Of a stretch of 64,000 nt of DNA, positions 16,529 through 24,967 are shown one piece after another. This DNA is from Coriobacteriaceae bacterium AF08-21 (lineage in GTDB: Bacteria; Actinomycetota; Coriobacteriia; Coriobacteriales; Coriobacteriaceae): assembly GCA_027687465.1 (NCBI GenBank), contig JAQCQR010000006.1, positions 1 to 64,000 on the forward strand, written 5' to 3'. The first letter of the stretch is position 1, and each line of letters begins with the position of its first letter. The position numbers and the translations under genes are program-made. The notes under the pieces are model-generated. The model ran no database searches, was not told where the DNA came from, and saw only the letters and a list, made by a program, of their open reading frames with translations.

Positions 16529-18436
16529 TTACTGCTGCTTCGGCATCAGCGGATTCTCGCGCGTGAGGAGATTCATAAACTCCTCGCCCGTGATCGTCTC
16601 CTTCTTGTACAGATAACGAGCCAGCTCGTGGAGCTTAAACTTGTTCTCCTTCAGGATCTGCAGAGCGCGGTCGTGCGCATCCTCGATCAGCTTGGCGACA
16701 ATCGCGTCCACGCGCTCGGCCGTACCGGGGGCGCAGGTGAGCGACGTGTCCTGGTTGAGGTACGCATTCTGAACGGTACCGAGCGCCATCATGCCAAACT
16801 CATCGGACATACCAAAGCGCGTCACCATGTTACGGGCGAGCTTGGTGGCCTGCTCGATATCGTTGGCGGCGCCGGTCGTCATCTCGCCAAAGATGAGCTC
16901 CTCGGCTGCACGGCCACCGCAGTAGACGGCGAGCTTGTCCAGGACCTCCTGGCGCGTGGTCAGGAAGCGCTCGTCCTCCTCGACCTGCATGGTGTAGCCC
17001 AGGGCACCGCTCGTGCGCGGCACGATGGTGATCTTAGTGACCGGCGCGGAACCCTTCTGGCGGGCGGCAACGATAGCATGGCCGATCTCGTGGTAGGAAA
17101 CGACCTGCTTCTCGTGGTCGGACAGCACCGTGGACTTACGCTGCTGACCGGCGATGACGACCTCCACCGACTCCTCAAAGTCATCCTGCGTCGCGCGCTT
17201 GCGGCCCTCGCGGACGGCGCGCAGGGCGCCCTCGTTGATGATGTTGGCCAGGTCGGCGCCCGAGGCACCGGGCGTGGCGCGGGCAATAGCGGTCAGGTCG
17301 ATCGGCGGCTGCGTCTTCACGCTCTTGGCATGCAACTCGAGGATGTTCTTACGGCCGGTCAGGTCGGGCAGCTCAACGGGGATACGGCGGTCAAAACGAC
17401 CGGGGCGCAACAGGGCCGGGTCAAGGCTGTCGGGACGGTTGGTAGCAGCGAGAACGACAATACCCTTGTGGTTATCGAAGCCGTCCATCTCGGTCAACAG
17501 CTGGTTGAGCGTCTGCTCGCGCTCGTCGTTGCCGCTAAAGCCGCCGCCGTCACGCTTTTTGCCGATGGTATCGATCTCATCGATAAAGACGATGCACGGG
17601 GCCTTTTCCTTGGCCTGCTTAAACAGGTCGCGCACCTTGGCGGCGCCGCGGCCGACGAACATCTCAACAAACTCAGAACCAGAAATACTAAAGAACGGCA
17701 CGCCCGCCTCGCCGGCCACAGCCTTGGCAAGCAGGGTTTTACCGGTACCCGGAGGGCCGACAAGGAGAGCACCACGCGGCAGCTTGGCGCCGATCTCCTC
17801 GTAGCGCTGCGGCTTCTCCAGAAAGTCGACGACCTCCTTGAGGGACTCCTTGGCCTCTTCCTGGCCGGCGACATCCTTAAAGGTCACGCCCACGTCCTTG
17901 GAGGCGATCACGCGCGCGCCGGACTTGCCCAATCCACCGCCGCCAAACCCACCGCCGCCAAAGTTCATCGACGGACCGTCATCACCCATGGCCTTCTTCA
18001 TGCGGCGGTTGAGCCACCAGCCGATCAGGAAGAAAATCGCCATGGGAAGAATGAGGGTGAGCAGGTAGTAGGTCATCAGACCCGAGTTCTTATCGGGAAC
18101 GACCGACTCAAGCGAGGCGCCAGATTCAAGCACGCGATCGGTAAAGCCCGCGTCATTCGGCACGCCGGTCGTCTTGTAGGCGATGTTCTCATCCTCGCCC
18201 TTCTTGGTGTAATAAATCGAGTAATCGTCCGTGTTGTACTCGACCTTGTCGACACTCTTCTTATCGAGCGCTTTGACAAACGTCGAGTAATCGGTCTTCG
18301 TAATCTGCTGCGTGTGACCGATGTTGGGGAACAGAACGGTCGAGAGCACGAGGTAGACGACGAAGGCGATGAGCACGTAGAGGATCATATTCCGTCTACG
18401 TTTGTTGTCATCCATCTCCATCTGCTTGAACTCCAT
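16529..18436 (-). CDS. ftsH: ATP-dependent zinc metalloprotease FtsH
   Basis: The 635-residue membrane protease has two N-terminal helices (about 15-35 and 120-140) around a periplasmic domain, an AAA+ module with Walker [13 protein letters not shown], Walker [10 protein letters not shown] and the second region of homology [20 protein letters not shown], and the zinc protease motif HEIGH. It degrades misfolded membrane proteins and some regulators. A Gly-rich linker ([13 protein letters not shown]) lies before the AAA domain. The ribosome site before ATG 18436 is weak; a Met five residues in is an alternative. Confidence 0.96.
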   Translation of the reverse strand: MEFKQMEMDDNKRRRNMILYVLIAFVVYLVLSTVLFPNIGHTQQITKTDYSTFVKALDKKSVDKVEYNTDDYSIYYTKKGEDENIAYKTTGVPNDAGFTDRVLESGASLESVVPDKNSGLMTYYLLTLILPMAIFFLIGWWLNRRMKKAMGDDGPSMNFGGGGFGGGGLGKSGARVIASKDVGVTFKDVAGQEEAKESLKEVVDFLEKPQRYEEIGAKLPRGALLVGPPGTGKTLLAKAVAGEAGVPFFSISGSEFVEMFVGRGAAKVRDLFKQAKEKAPCIVFIDEIDTIGKKRDGGGFSGNDEREQTLNQLLTEMDGFDNHKGIVVLAATNRPDSLDPALLRPGRFDRRIPVELPDLTGRKNILELHAKSVKTQPPIDLTAIARATPGASGADLANIINEGALRAVREGRKRATQDDFEESVEVVIAGQQRKSTVLSDHEKQVVSYHEIGHAIVAARQKGSAPVTKITIVPRTSGALGYTMQVEEDERFLTTRQEVLDKLAVYCGGRAAEELIFGEMTTGAANDIEQATKLARNMVTRFGMSDEFGMMALGTVQNAYLNQDTSLTCAPGTAERVDAIVAKLIEDAHDRALQILKENKFKLHELARYLYKKETITGEEFMNLLTRENPLMPKQQ

Positions 18437-18513
18437 CTACTGGGGTTGATAATGTTTTCTAGAATACCCAACCCACACGGCGATAAACCGACGCCGGGCA
18501 CGAAAGGACAGAG

Positions 18514-18999
18514 ATGGCATCACTGGAAGTCGGCAAGGTTCAAATCTATACGGGCGACGGCAAGGGCAAGACGACGGCTGCGCTGGGGCTCGCGCTGCGC
18601 GCCACGGGTTATGGTCTTAACGTACTCATGCTTCAGTTTGCCAAGAAGCTGCACTGCGCCGAACATGACGCAGCGCCTCGATTGGGGCTACGTATCGTAC
18701 AAGCCGACCGCGACACACCCGAAGCCTGTGCCGCACAGATCATGGAGCTGGCGCGCGAGCAGATTTCGCAAGTTGACGTGCTGATCCTGGATGAGCTGGG
18801 AGAAGCCATGCGACGGGACTTTGTGACGCGCGAAGACGTCGAAACGTTGATCGCGATGAAACCAACAACCACGGAGCTCGTGCTCACCGGCCGCGGCCTG
18901 CTGCCCCTCGCAGACCTTGCCGACCTAGTAACCGAAATGCGCCCCGTCAAACACTACTTCGACGAAGGTCTCCTAGCCCGCCAAGGCATCGAATACTAG
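18514..18999 (+). CDS. cobO: Cob(I)yrinic acid a,c-diamide adenosyltransferase (CobO/BtuR type)
   Basis: The 161-residue protein has the P-loop GDGKGKTTAALGLALRA at its N-terminus and VDVLILDELGEAM, the CobA/CobO/BtuR signatures. It adds the adenosyl group to reduced corrinoids to form coenzyme B12. It is slightly shorter than the usual 170-200 residues, mostly at the N-terminus. No other cobalamin genes adjoin it, which fits salvage. Its TAG stop lies inside the CTAG that begins the REP block. Confidence 0.9.
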   Translation: MASLEVGKVQIYTGDGKGKTTAALGLALRATGYGLNVLMLQFAKKLHCAEHDAAPRLGLRIVQADRDTPEACAAQIMELAREQISQVDVLILDELGEAMRRDFVTREDVETLIAMKPTTTELVLTGRGLLPLADLADLVTEMRPVKHYFDEGLLARQGIEY

Positions 19000-19044
19000 T
19001 CATTGGGGACGTTCTTAAATGTCTAGTCGTTGGGGACACTCTTT
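18996..19044 (+). repeat. Left REP array (2 units)
   Basis: Two direct copies of the unit start at CTAG 18996 and CTAG 19023. The second has the variant end GGGGACACTCTTT. They are inverted relative to the right array. Confidence 0.8.
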
Positions 19045-19070
19045 CTTGGGGAAAGGGCAAAATCAGGGCC

Positions 19071-19841
19071 CTAAAACTCACGCCACCCCGACGTGCCATT
19101 CGCAACCGTTGCGCGGCCAAGACCAACCGCCCTAACAATTTGATTAACCGTAAGGCCTGATTTCCGCATTTTACAAAGAATCGGCCTGCGTTCGGCTGGA
19201 GTCATCGCCTTAATGTCGGAAAGAGAAACAGGAAAAGCAATTCCCTTCGCGATTTTGAGCACTTCATCGTCGAGAACACGAGGACGGGGCTCGGCGTCAT
19301 AAGGCGCGCTCTCTAGTCGCTCATCAAGATAATGCCGATATTGAAGCGATCCGCCCACGAGATCCAACACAATGCCAGGATCGCAAAACCCAAACCCATC
19401 ATAACCATACGCATATGCCCGATAGCTGGACCAGCGATAATTATCGACAGCCGAAACACCCGCCTTAACGGGATTCATATGGATGTAATCAGCGAGCGCA
19501 ATTGCCTGGATATCATTCTCAACTGGAATGTTCTTAAACCGATCCTGAAACAAATGCCCGACACGATCGGTTTTATGATTAAAGTACTTGACGTACGAGG
19601 TAAGGATACCGCTCATGCAAGATGAGATTCTTCCGTTAGGGTCATCAACCATGAGATGAAAATGGTTCGACATGAGACACCACGCAGTAACGCCGATACC
19701 ATTCCCAACAAGCTTATCCTCGAACAGCGTGAGCATCCGATAGCGATCTTCATCGTCTTCGAAGATGCAGATGCCGCCATTACCACGCGCGATAATGTGG
19801 TTATAGCCCGTTAACGAAACGACTCGGCCTGTTCTTGGCAT
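19071..19841 (-). CDS. REP-associated tyrosine transposase (RAYT, Y1_Tnp)
   Basis: The 256-residue protein has the Y1/HUH core: GYNHIIARGNGG at the start, the metal-binding SNHFHLMV, and the tyrosine helix SYVKYFNHKTDRVGHLFQDRFK, followed by DYIHMNPVKAG. A C-terminal helix-turn-helix (about residues 215-250, LTVNQIVRAVGLGRATV) probably reads the repeat DNA, as in other long RAYTs. It nicks and joins single-stranded REP DNA. The ribosome site GGGAGG precedes ATG 19841. The gene is intact. Confidence 0.9.
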   Translation of the reverse strand: MPRTGRVVSLTGYNHIIARGNGGICIFEDDEDRYRMLTLFEDKLVGNGIGVTAWCLMSNHFHLMVDDPNGRISSCMSGILTSYVKYFNHKTDRVGHLFQDRFKNIPVENDIQAIALADYIHMNPVKAGVSAVDNYRWSSYRAYAYGYDGFGFCDPGIVLDLVGGSLQYRHYLDERLESAPYDAEPRPRVLDDEVLKIAKGIAFPVSLSDIKAMTPAERRPILCKMRKSGLTVNQIVRAVGLGRATVANGTSGWREF

Positions 19842-19970
19842 ATCGCCCTCCCATCACAAACCCACCGGGCAACATCTGATAGGCGCGGACGATCTAATTT
19901 GCTAAGCCCGTGCTGACAGTTTACAAGGGCATGCATGACAACCTGGATGAAAACCAGAAAATTGTGTCGC

Positions 19971-20046
19971 AAAGAGTGTCCCCAACGACTAGTCATTTAA
20001 GAACGTCCCCAACGACTAGCCGTTTAAGAACGTCCCCAATGACTAG
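19971..20046 (-). repeat. Right REP array (3 units, inverted)
   Basis: Read on the minus strand, three units start at CTAG 20046, 20019 and 19992. The last carries the same GGGGACACTCTTT variant as the inner left unit. The two arrays are mirror images apart from one extra unit here. Confidence 0.8.
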
Positions 20047-21392
20047 GCAGTGGCGCGGCCGAGCCAGTTGCCGCTGTGATGGTAGACGGTGAACATCGTG
20101 GCGGTGATTACCCAGGTTACGGGGTAGACCAGCAGCAGATGCTCGAGCGAGGGATCGAGCGGCATAATCGCGAACACCCAGGCCACGCGGAGCACGACCG
20201 TACCGAAGATCGTGAGCATCATAGGCTGGAAGCTCACGCCGGCGCCACGGATGGAGCCGGACGCGTTTTCGATAATCGAGAAAATCGCGTAGAACGGTGC
20301 AATGAAATGAATGATCGTCGTGGTGTGGGCCGAAATCGCGGCATCGTCGATAAACAAACGCGAAATCGGGCCCGAGAAGACCATCAGCACGGCAGAGAGA
20401 CCACCGATCAGCACAAACGAAAGCACGAGCGACGTGTGGTATCCCTTTCGCATGCGATCGTAATTGCGCGCACCAAAGTTCTGCGCCGAGAACGTGGTGA
20501 TCGACACGCCGAGCGCCTCGGTCACCATCCAGATCATGCCGTCCAGGCGGCTGGAAAGGCCCCAAGCAGTCGTGACATCGGCTCCAAACGAGTTGACTGA
20601 CACCTGGATCAGCACGTTCGAGATCGAATATGCCGCAGACTGAACACCCAGCGGCAAGCCGCACGAAAGCATGCTCTTGCAGATACCGGGGTCAATACCG
20701 AGCTTGAAGAGCGAAAGACGCCACGCACCCGGAGCGCGCATCATGCGAACCACAATCATCGTGGCATTGGAGCAAATGGTTAGTGCCACTGCGATGCCAC
20801 AACCCAAGGCCTCCATATGCAACACGGCAACAAAAATGATATCAAGCACCACATTGACGAAGCAGCCGGAGGCGATAATGACCGCCGGGCCGCGCGTGTC
20901 GCCCACGGCGCGCAGCAGCGCCGTCCCCATATTGAGCAGCAGCGCCGCGAACATGGCGGCAAAGTAGCAACGGCCATACGCCGCACCCTCTGCCAGCAGC
21001 TCATGCGGTGTATTCATCAACACGAGCATCGGCTCGACAAACACCAAGCCGAGAATGGAAATGACAATGCCGCCCACCAGCGCGAGCGACATGGCCGTAT
21101 GGACCGATCGGCTCAGGCGCTCGTCATCGTGCTGGCCAAAATACTGGCCGGTAATAACGGCACAGCCAGCACCCACGCCGACACAAAAACCAATGCAGAG
21201 CTCCGTAAGCACCATCGTGGCCTGAATGCCACCCAACGCGAGCTTGCCGCCAAACTGACCGACGATATAGGTACCGATAAGCGTGTATGCCTGCTGAAAG
21301 AACGAACTAAAGAAAATGGGAACGCACAGCGACAGCAGCTGCTGCCAAATGACACCCTGCGTTACATCGATAGCCGTAGATTTCTTAGCCAC
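20043..21392 (-). CDS. MATE-family multidrug/cation efflux transporter
   Basis: The protein of about 449 residues has twelve membrane helices in two related halves (for example LLSLCVPIFFSSFFQQAYTLIGTYIVGQFG at the start), as in NorM/DinF-type MATE antiporters that export drugs or metabolites with Na+ or H+. GTG 21392 has GGGAGG just upstream and is preferred over TTG 21425. The substrate is unknown. Its stop codon is provided by the edge of the RAYT element. Confidence 0.88.
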   Translation of the reverse strand: MAKKSTAIDVTQGVIWQQLLSLCVPIFFSSFFQQAYTLIGTYIVGQFGGKLALGGIQATMVLTELCIGFCVGVGAGCAVITGQYFGQHDDERLSRSVHTAMSLALVGGIVISILGLVFVEPMLVLMNTPHELLAEGAAYGRCYFAAMFAALLLNMGTALLRAVGDTRGPAVIIASGCFVNVVLDIIFVAVLHMEALGCGIAVALTICSNATMIVVRMMRAPGAWRLSLFKLGIDPGICKSMLSCGLPLGVQSAAYSISNVLIQVSVNSFGADVTTAWGLSSRLDGMIWMVTEALGVSITTFSAQNFGARNYDRMRKGYHTSLVLSFVLIGGLSAVLMVFSGPISRLFIDDAAISAHTTTIIHFIAPFYAIFSIIENASGSIRGAGVSFQPMMLTIFGTVVLRVAWVFAIMPLDPSLEHLLLVYPVTWVITATMFTVYHHSGNWLGRATA

Positions 21393-21515
21393 ACGCCCTC
21401 CCCACAAGCGTACGTCAAACAACAAAACATCAATTGAACGGCAAAGCCGCTAGCAGCTTGACACCGACCGAAGGCAGCAAAACCACCCCTGGCGGCAAAG
21501 CTCGAGAGCACCCCG

Positions 21516-22430
21516 CTAGTGATACAGCCCTAGCTGGTAGTGGTACTCATTGCTCACATGCGGGCACAGCTGCCAAAAGGCGACAGCGCTTGCCGCGGCC
21601 ACGTTGAGCGAATCGACCCCATGCGCCATCGGAATACGCACGGCGCGGTCGCAGCCTGCAATGGTCTTGGCGCCCAAGCCAGCACCCTCGGTGCCCATAA
21701 AGATCGCCAGGCGGTCAATCTCCTGCAGCGCGGGATCGTCCAACGACACCGAATCATCCGTCAACGCCATGGCGGCACACGAAAAGCCGGCATCGTGCAG
21801 CGCCCCCAGCCCATCATGTGGCCATACGCGCGCCTCGCTGCCAATGCGCGTCCAGGGCACCTGGAACACCGTGCCCATGCTCACGCGGGCCGAGCGACGG
21901 TACAGCGGGTCACAGCACGTGGGGCTCACCAAAATGCCATCGACGTTCAGTGCAGCCGCCGAGCGGAAAATCGCGCCGACGTTGGTGTGGTCGACAATGC
22001 CCTCGAGCACGCACAGGCGCACCGGGCGCTCCCCCGCCGCCTCGACGACGCCACCCAAGAACTCATCGACCGGAATCTGACGCGGGCGACGAAACGCCGC
22101 GAGCGCACCGCGCGTCACGTTAAAGCCCGTCAACTGCTCCATGAGCTCCATCGAGGCCACGAACACCGGAACCGGACCCGCTCCCTCGCGCACGACAAGC
22201 TGCTCAAACAGTGGCATCATCTGGTCGAGCCAGCGTTCACCCAAAAGAAAGCTCAGCGGCTCGTATCCGGCGCGCACCGCACGCTCTATGACCTTGGCAC
22301 TCTCGGCGATAAAGATGCCCTTTTGCGGCTCCAGCACGCAGCGCAGCTCGCGCTCGGTCAGTCGCACGTAGGCATCGAGCCGCTCGTCCTCGAGCGAATC
22401 GATTCGCAGCACCTCAACGGCATCAGTCAT
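21516..22430 (-). CDS. SpoU/TrmH-family RNA 2'-O-methyltransferase
   Basis: The protein of about 304 residues has an N-terminal substrate-binding part and a SPOUT domain with LEGIVDHTNVGAIFRSAAAL, FMGTEGAGL and IPMAHGVDSLNVAAASAVA, the three SpoU motifs that form the knotted SAM site. It probably methylates a ribose in rRNA or tRNA; the exact nucleotide is unknown. ATG 22430 was chosen because the family starts there; the upstream open frame is not conserved-looking. Confidence 0.87.
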   Translation of the reverse strand: MTDAVEVLRIDSLEDERLDAYVRLTERELRCVLEPQKGIFIAESAKVIERAVRAGYEPLSFLLGERWLDQMMPLFEQLVVREGAGPVPVFVASMELMEQLTGFNVTRGALAAFRRPRQIPVDEFLGGVVEAAGERPVRLCVLEGIVDHTNVGAIFRSAAALNVDGILVSPTCCDPLYRRSARVSMGTVFQVPWTRIGSEARVWPHDGLGALHDAGFSCAAMALTDDSVSLDDPALQEIDRLAIFMGTEGAGLGAKTIAGCDRAVRIPMAHGVDSLNVAAASAVAFWQLCPHVSNEYHYQLGLYH

Positions 22431-22539
22431 AGTGGCCAGCCCGCACCTTTCTTTGCAGCACCTATACAAATATCGGGGCAACGCCATGCGCCGCCCCGTA
22501 ATTCATTTCATCCCGATAATACCGAAGGGATAATCGGTT

Positions 22540-23058
22540 TTACGCCTCGATGCGACGATACGTCACGAACTCATAATCGACACCCTCGTCGCCCTCACCG
22601 GTGGCAATCGTGGCAACCCCGTCGCGCCGCGCAACTACCCACGCAGGGTCGGCATCCAAATTGGGAAAATACGTATCCACGGGATGGACACAGTGGTCAT
22701 GCGTGACCTCAGCCTCCACGCAGTACGGCAAAAACTGCCGATACACCTCGCCGCCGCCGATCACCCACGCAACGGGCTCATCGGCTACCGCGGCGAGCGC
22801 TTCGTCGATGCCATGCACCACGTCAACGCCCTCGGGTGCGAAGTTATCGTCGCGCGTAAGCACGATATTGCGACGGTTCTTGAGCGGACGCCCGCCGGGA
22901 AAGCTCAGCAAGGTCTTGCGCCCCATAATGACCGGACACCCCTTGGTGCACGCCACAAAATGGCGCATGTCGGCGCGATTGGACACCACCATGTCGCCCT
23001 CGCAACCAATGCCCCAGTCATCGCACACGGCGACGATGGCAGAAAGCTTACACGTCAT
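22540..23058 (-). CDS. folA: Dihydrofolate reductase
   Basis: The 172-residue protein shows LSAIVAVCDDWGIGCEGDMV, the NADPH-binding VIMGRKTLLSFPGGRPLKNRRNIVLTR and VIGGGEVYRQFLPY of DHFR. It regenerates tetrahydrofolate consumed by thymidylate synthase, encoded directly upstream with a 9-base gap. ATG 23058 follows AGGTGG. The gene order thyA-folA is the common operon. Confidence 0.93.
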   Translation of the reverse strand: MTCKLSAIVAVCDDWGIGCEGDMVVSNRADMRHFVACTKGCPVIMGRKTLLSFPGGRPLKNRRNIVLTRDDNFAPEGVDVVHGIDEALAAVADEPVAWVIGGGEVYRQFLPYCVEAEVTHDHCVHPVDTYFPNLDADPAWVVARRDGVATIATGEGDEGVDYEFVTYRRIEA

Positions 23059-23067
23059 GAGCACCAC

Positions 23068-23916
23068 CTACACCGCAATGGGAATGTTCTTGACCTGCGG
23101 GCCGTGCTCATAGCCCTCGACGATCAGGTCGTCGGTCGTAAACGCATAGAAATCGTGCACGTCGGGGTTAAGCGTTACCTTAGGCGCGGCAAACTGCGGA
23201 CGCTCGATAAGCTCGCGGACGATATCGACATGACGGTCGTAGATATGGGCGTCGGCGATCACATGCAGCAGCTCGCCGGGAATCATATCGACGGACTGTG
23301 CGACCATCATCAGCAAAATAGCGTACTGGCACACGTTCCAGTTGTTTGCGGCCAAAATGTCCTGGCTGCGCTGGTTGAGAATCATATTGAGTGTGGGCTT
23401 GTCGTCCTGCGGACGCTGCGTGACGTTATAGGTCACGCTGTATGCGCACGGATACAGGTGCATCTCGGACAGGTCGCTAAACACATAGGTGTTCGTCATA
23501 ATGCGGCGGCTGTACGGCGTATGCTTCAGGTCATACAGCACGCGGTCCATCTGGTCAAAGTCACCCTCGGGATAATGGCTCTTCTGCCCAATCTGGTAGC
23601 CGTAAGCCTTGCCGATGGAGCCGGTCTCGTCGGCCCACTCATCCCAAATATGGCTGTTGAGGTCATGCACGTTATTGGACTTCTTTTGATAGATCCATAG
23701 GATCTCATCCATGGCAGATTTGAGGGCCGTACGACGCAGGGTAAGCGCGGGAAACTCCTCACGCAGGTCGTAGCGTGCCGCGACACCAAAGTTTTTAATG
23801 GTATAGGCAGGGGTGCCATCCTCCCACACCGGACGGACCTTTTGGCCCTCGGTGGTGGTGCCATGGTCCAGAATATCGCGGCACATGGTTACAAACTGTT
23901 GATCAGCCTTGCTCAT
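23068..23916 (-). CDS. thyA: Thymidylate synthase
   Basis: The 282-residue protein starts at ATG 23916 after AGGAGGG. It shows ThyA features including the catalytic cysteine in HLYPCAYSV, RRIMTNTYVFSDL and the C-terminal part with ADAHIYDRHVDIVRELIERP. It methylates dUMP to dTMP using methylene-tetrahydrofolate. The PCAYS form of the active-site loop, rather than PCHxxxQ, resembles the Bacillus ThyA type. Together with folA it makes the dTMP cycle. Confidence 0.94.
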   Translation of the reverse strand: MSKADQQFVTMCRDILDHGTTTEGQKVRPVWEDGTPAYTIKNFGVAARYDLREEFPALTLRRTALKSAMDEILWIYQKKSNNVHDLNSHIWDEWADETGSIGKAYGYQIGQKSHYPEGDFDQMDRVLYDLKHTPYSRRIMTNTYVFSDLSEMHLYPCAYSVTYNVTQRPQDDKPTLNMILNQRSQDILAANNWNVCQYAILLMMVAQSVDMIPGELLHVIADAHIYDRHVDIVRELIERPQFAAPKVTLNPDVHDFYAFTTDDLIVEGYEHGPQVKNIPIAV

Positions 23917-24002
23917 TGACCCTCCTGTCAGTCGCCTACAAGCGAGATTCATTGTAGCCCAGGCGCACGCGGCCCCACAGCCCAAACATAAGCCCTCATT
24001 TT

Positions 24003-24016
24003 CTGACATATGCCAG
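24003..24016. promoter_or_regulatory. Palindromic operator-like site 1 (TGACATATGCCA)
   Basis: CTGACATATGCCAG is a near-perfect palindrome in the divergent region between thyA and the DUF134 gene, about 53 bases upstream of a second, closely similar site. Confidence 0.45.
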
Positions 24017-24055
24017 AAATTCCTTGCGCAAATCTACACGTTCGCTATCCTATTG

Positions 24056-24069
24056 TTGACATATGTCAG
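24056..24069. promoter_or_regulatory. Palindromic operator-like site 2 (TGACATATGTCA)
   Basis: TGACATATGTCA is a perfect 12-base palindrome ending just before the ribosome site of the DUF134-NifX gene. Binding here would block translation-proximal transcription. The likely binder is the DNA-binding domain encoded by that same gene; this is inference. Confidence 0.5.
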
Positions 24070-24082
24070 ATAAGGAGTGCGC

Positions 24083-24847
24083 ATGGCAGGAAGACGCGAA
24101 AAACTGCGCCGTGTTGGGATCATCCCCGAATACCGCGGCTTTACCCCTGACGGCCTAGCAAGCGGAGAGGCCATCGACATGACGGTCGACGAACTCGAAG
24201 TCCTGCGCCTGTGCGACCTGGAAGGCCTTAACCAAGAGGCGGTCGCACAGCAGATGGGTATCGCGCGCGCCACGGTGGCGGCAATCTGCAGCCGCGCGCA
24301 TCGCAAGGTGGCAAGCGCGCTGGTCAACGGACGAGCGCTCATCATCGAAGGCGGCAATATCGTGTACTCCCCCATCACCACGACAACGGCCGCATGGCCA
24401 GCAAAGGAGGTTGACACCATGAGGGTGGCAACTACGTACGACAACGGCAACATCTTTATGCACTTTGGCCGCAGCGAGCTGTTCAAGATCTACGACATTC
24501 AGGACGGCAAGGTGCTCAACGAGCAGGTCGTGGGCACCGGCGGCACCGGCCACGGCGCCCTGGCGGGCCTGCTCGCCAACGGCGGCGTGGACACGCTCAT
24601 CTGCGGCGGCATCGGCGGCGGCGCTATCAACGCGCTTGCCCAAGCCGGCATCACGGTATACGCAGGTGCCCAGGGCAGCTGCGATGCTTGCGTCGAGGCC
24701 CTTATCGCCGGTACGCTCGCACAGAACGGCGAGGCCACGTGCGACTGCCACGGCCATGACCACGGCCACGCCCACGAACATGGCGAGTCCTGCAGCTGCC
24801 ACGGCCATCACGAGCACGAGGGCCACGAGGGCTGCAGCTGCCACTAA
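24083..24847 (+). CDS. DUF134 DNA-binding domain fused to NifX/NifB-type metal-cofactor domain
   Basis: The protein has about 254 residues. Residues 1-100 match DUF134: a sigma-like helix-turn-helix with DMTVDELEVLRLCDLEGLNQ and QMGIARATVAAICSRAHRKV. Residues about 112-220 match the dinitrogenase iron-molybdenum cofactor-binding domain (MRVATTYDNGNIFMHFGRSE, GGIGGGAINAL). The last 35 residues are very rich in His and Cys (CDCHGHDHGHAHEHG) and should bind metal. The two domains are often separate neighbouring genes. ATG 24083 has AAGGAG upstream. It probably senses a metal or Fe-S state and controls its own promoter. Confidence 0.85.
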   Translation: MAGRREKLRRVGIIPEYRGFTPDGLASGEAIDMTVDELEVLRLCDLEGLNQEAVAQQMGIARATVAAICSRAHRKVASALVNGRALIIEGGNIVYSPITTTTAAWPAKEVDTMRVATTYDNGNIFMHFGRSELFKIYDIQDGKVLNEQVVGTGGTGHGALAGLLANGGVDTLICGGIGGGAINALAQAGITVYAGAQGSCDACVEALIAGTLAQNGEATCDCHGHDHGHAHEHGESCSCHGHHEHEGHEGCSCH

Positions 24848-24910
24848 CGGCACGGCACCACGAGCTCGGGGCGCGACGCCGAACGCAACCCAACAATCAA
24901 AGCCAACAAC

Positions 24911-24942
24911 AAAGGCCACCCGGCAGCTTCCGAGTGGCCTTT
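24911..24942. terminator. Bidirectional terminator between convergent genes
   Basis: AAAGGCCACCCGG pairs with CCGAGTGGCCTTT around a 6-base loop. It lies between the DUF134-NifX stop and the ffh stop, with A and T runs on the two sides. Confidence 0.75.
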
Positions 24943-24967
24943 GCCATATCAAGCTGGAATTACAGCC

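Larger units (their letters stand above)
18996..20046. mobile_element. RAYT element bounded by inverted REP-like arrays
   Basis: The transposase gene lies between two inverted arrays of a roughly 26-base unit, CTAGTCRTTGGGGACGTTCTTAAA. Two units are on the left (18996-19044) and three on the right (19971-20046, reverse orientation). The innermost unit on both sides ends CACTCTTT. The outermost CTAG on each side supplies the TAG stop of the flanking genes cobO and the MATE transporter. This is the layout of a REP-associated tyrosine transposase with its cognate repeats. Confidence 0.8.

Noticed and set aside
16628-18784. 718-codon + strand frame across ftsH
   Set aside because: Antisense shadow of ftsH; ftsH carries all the conserved motifs.
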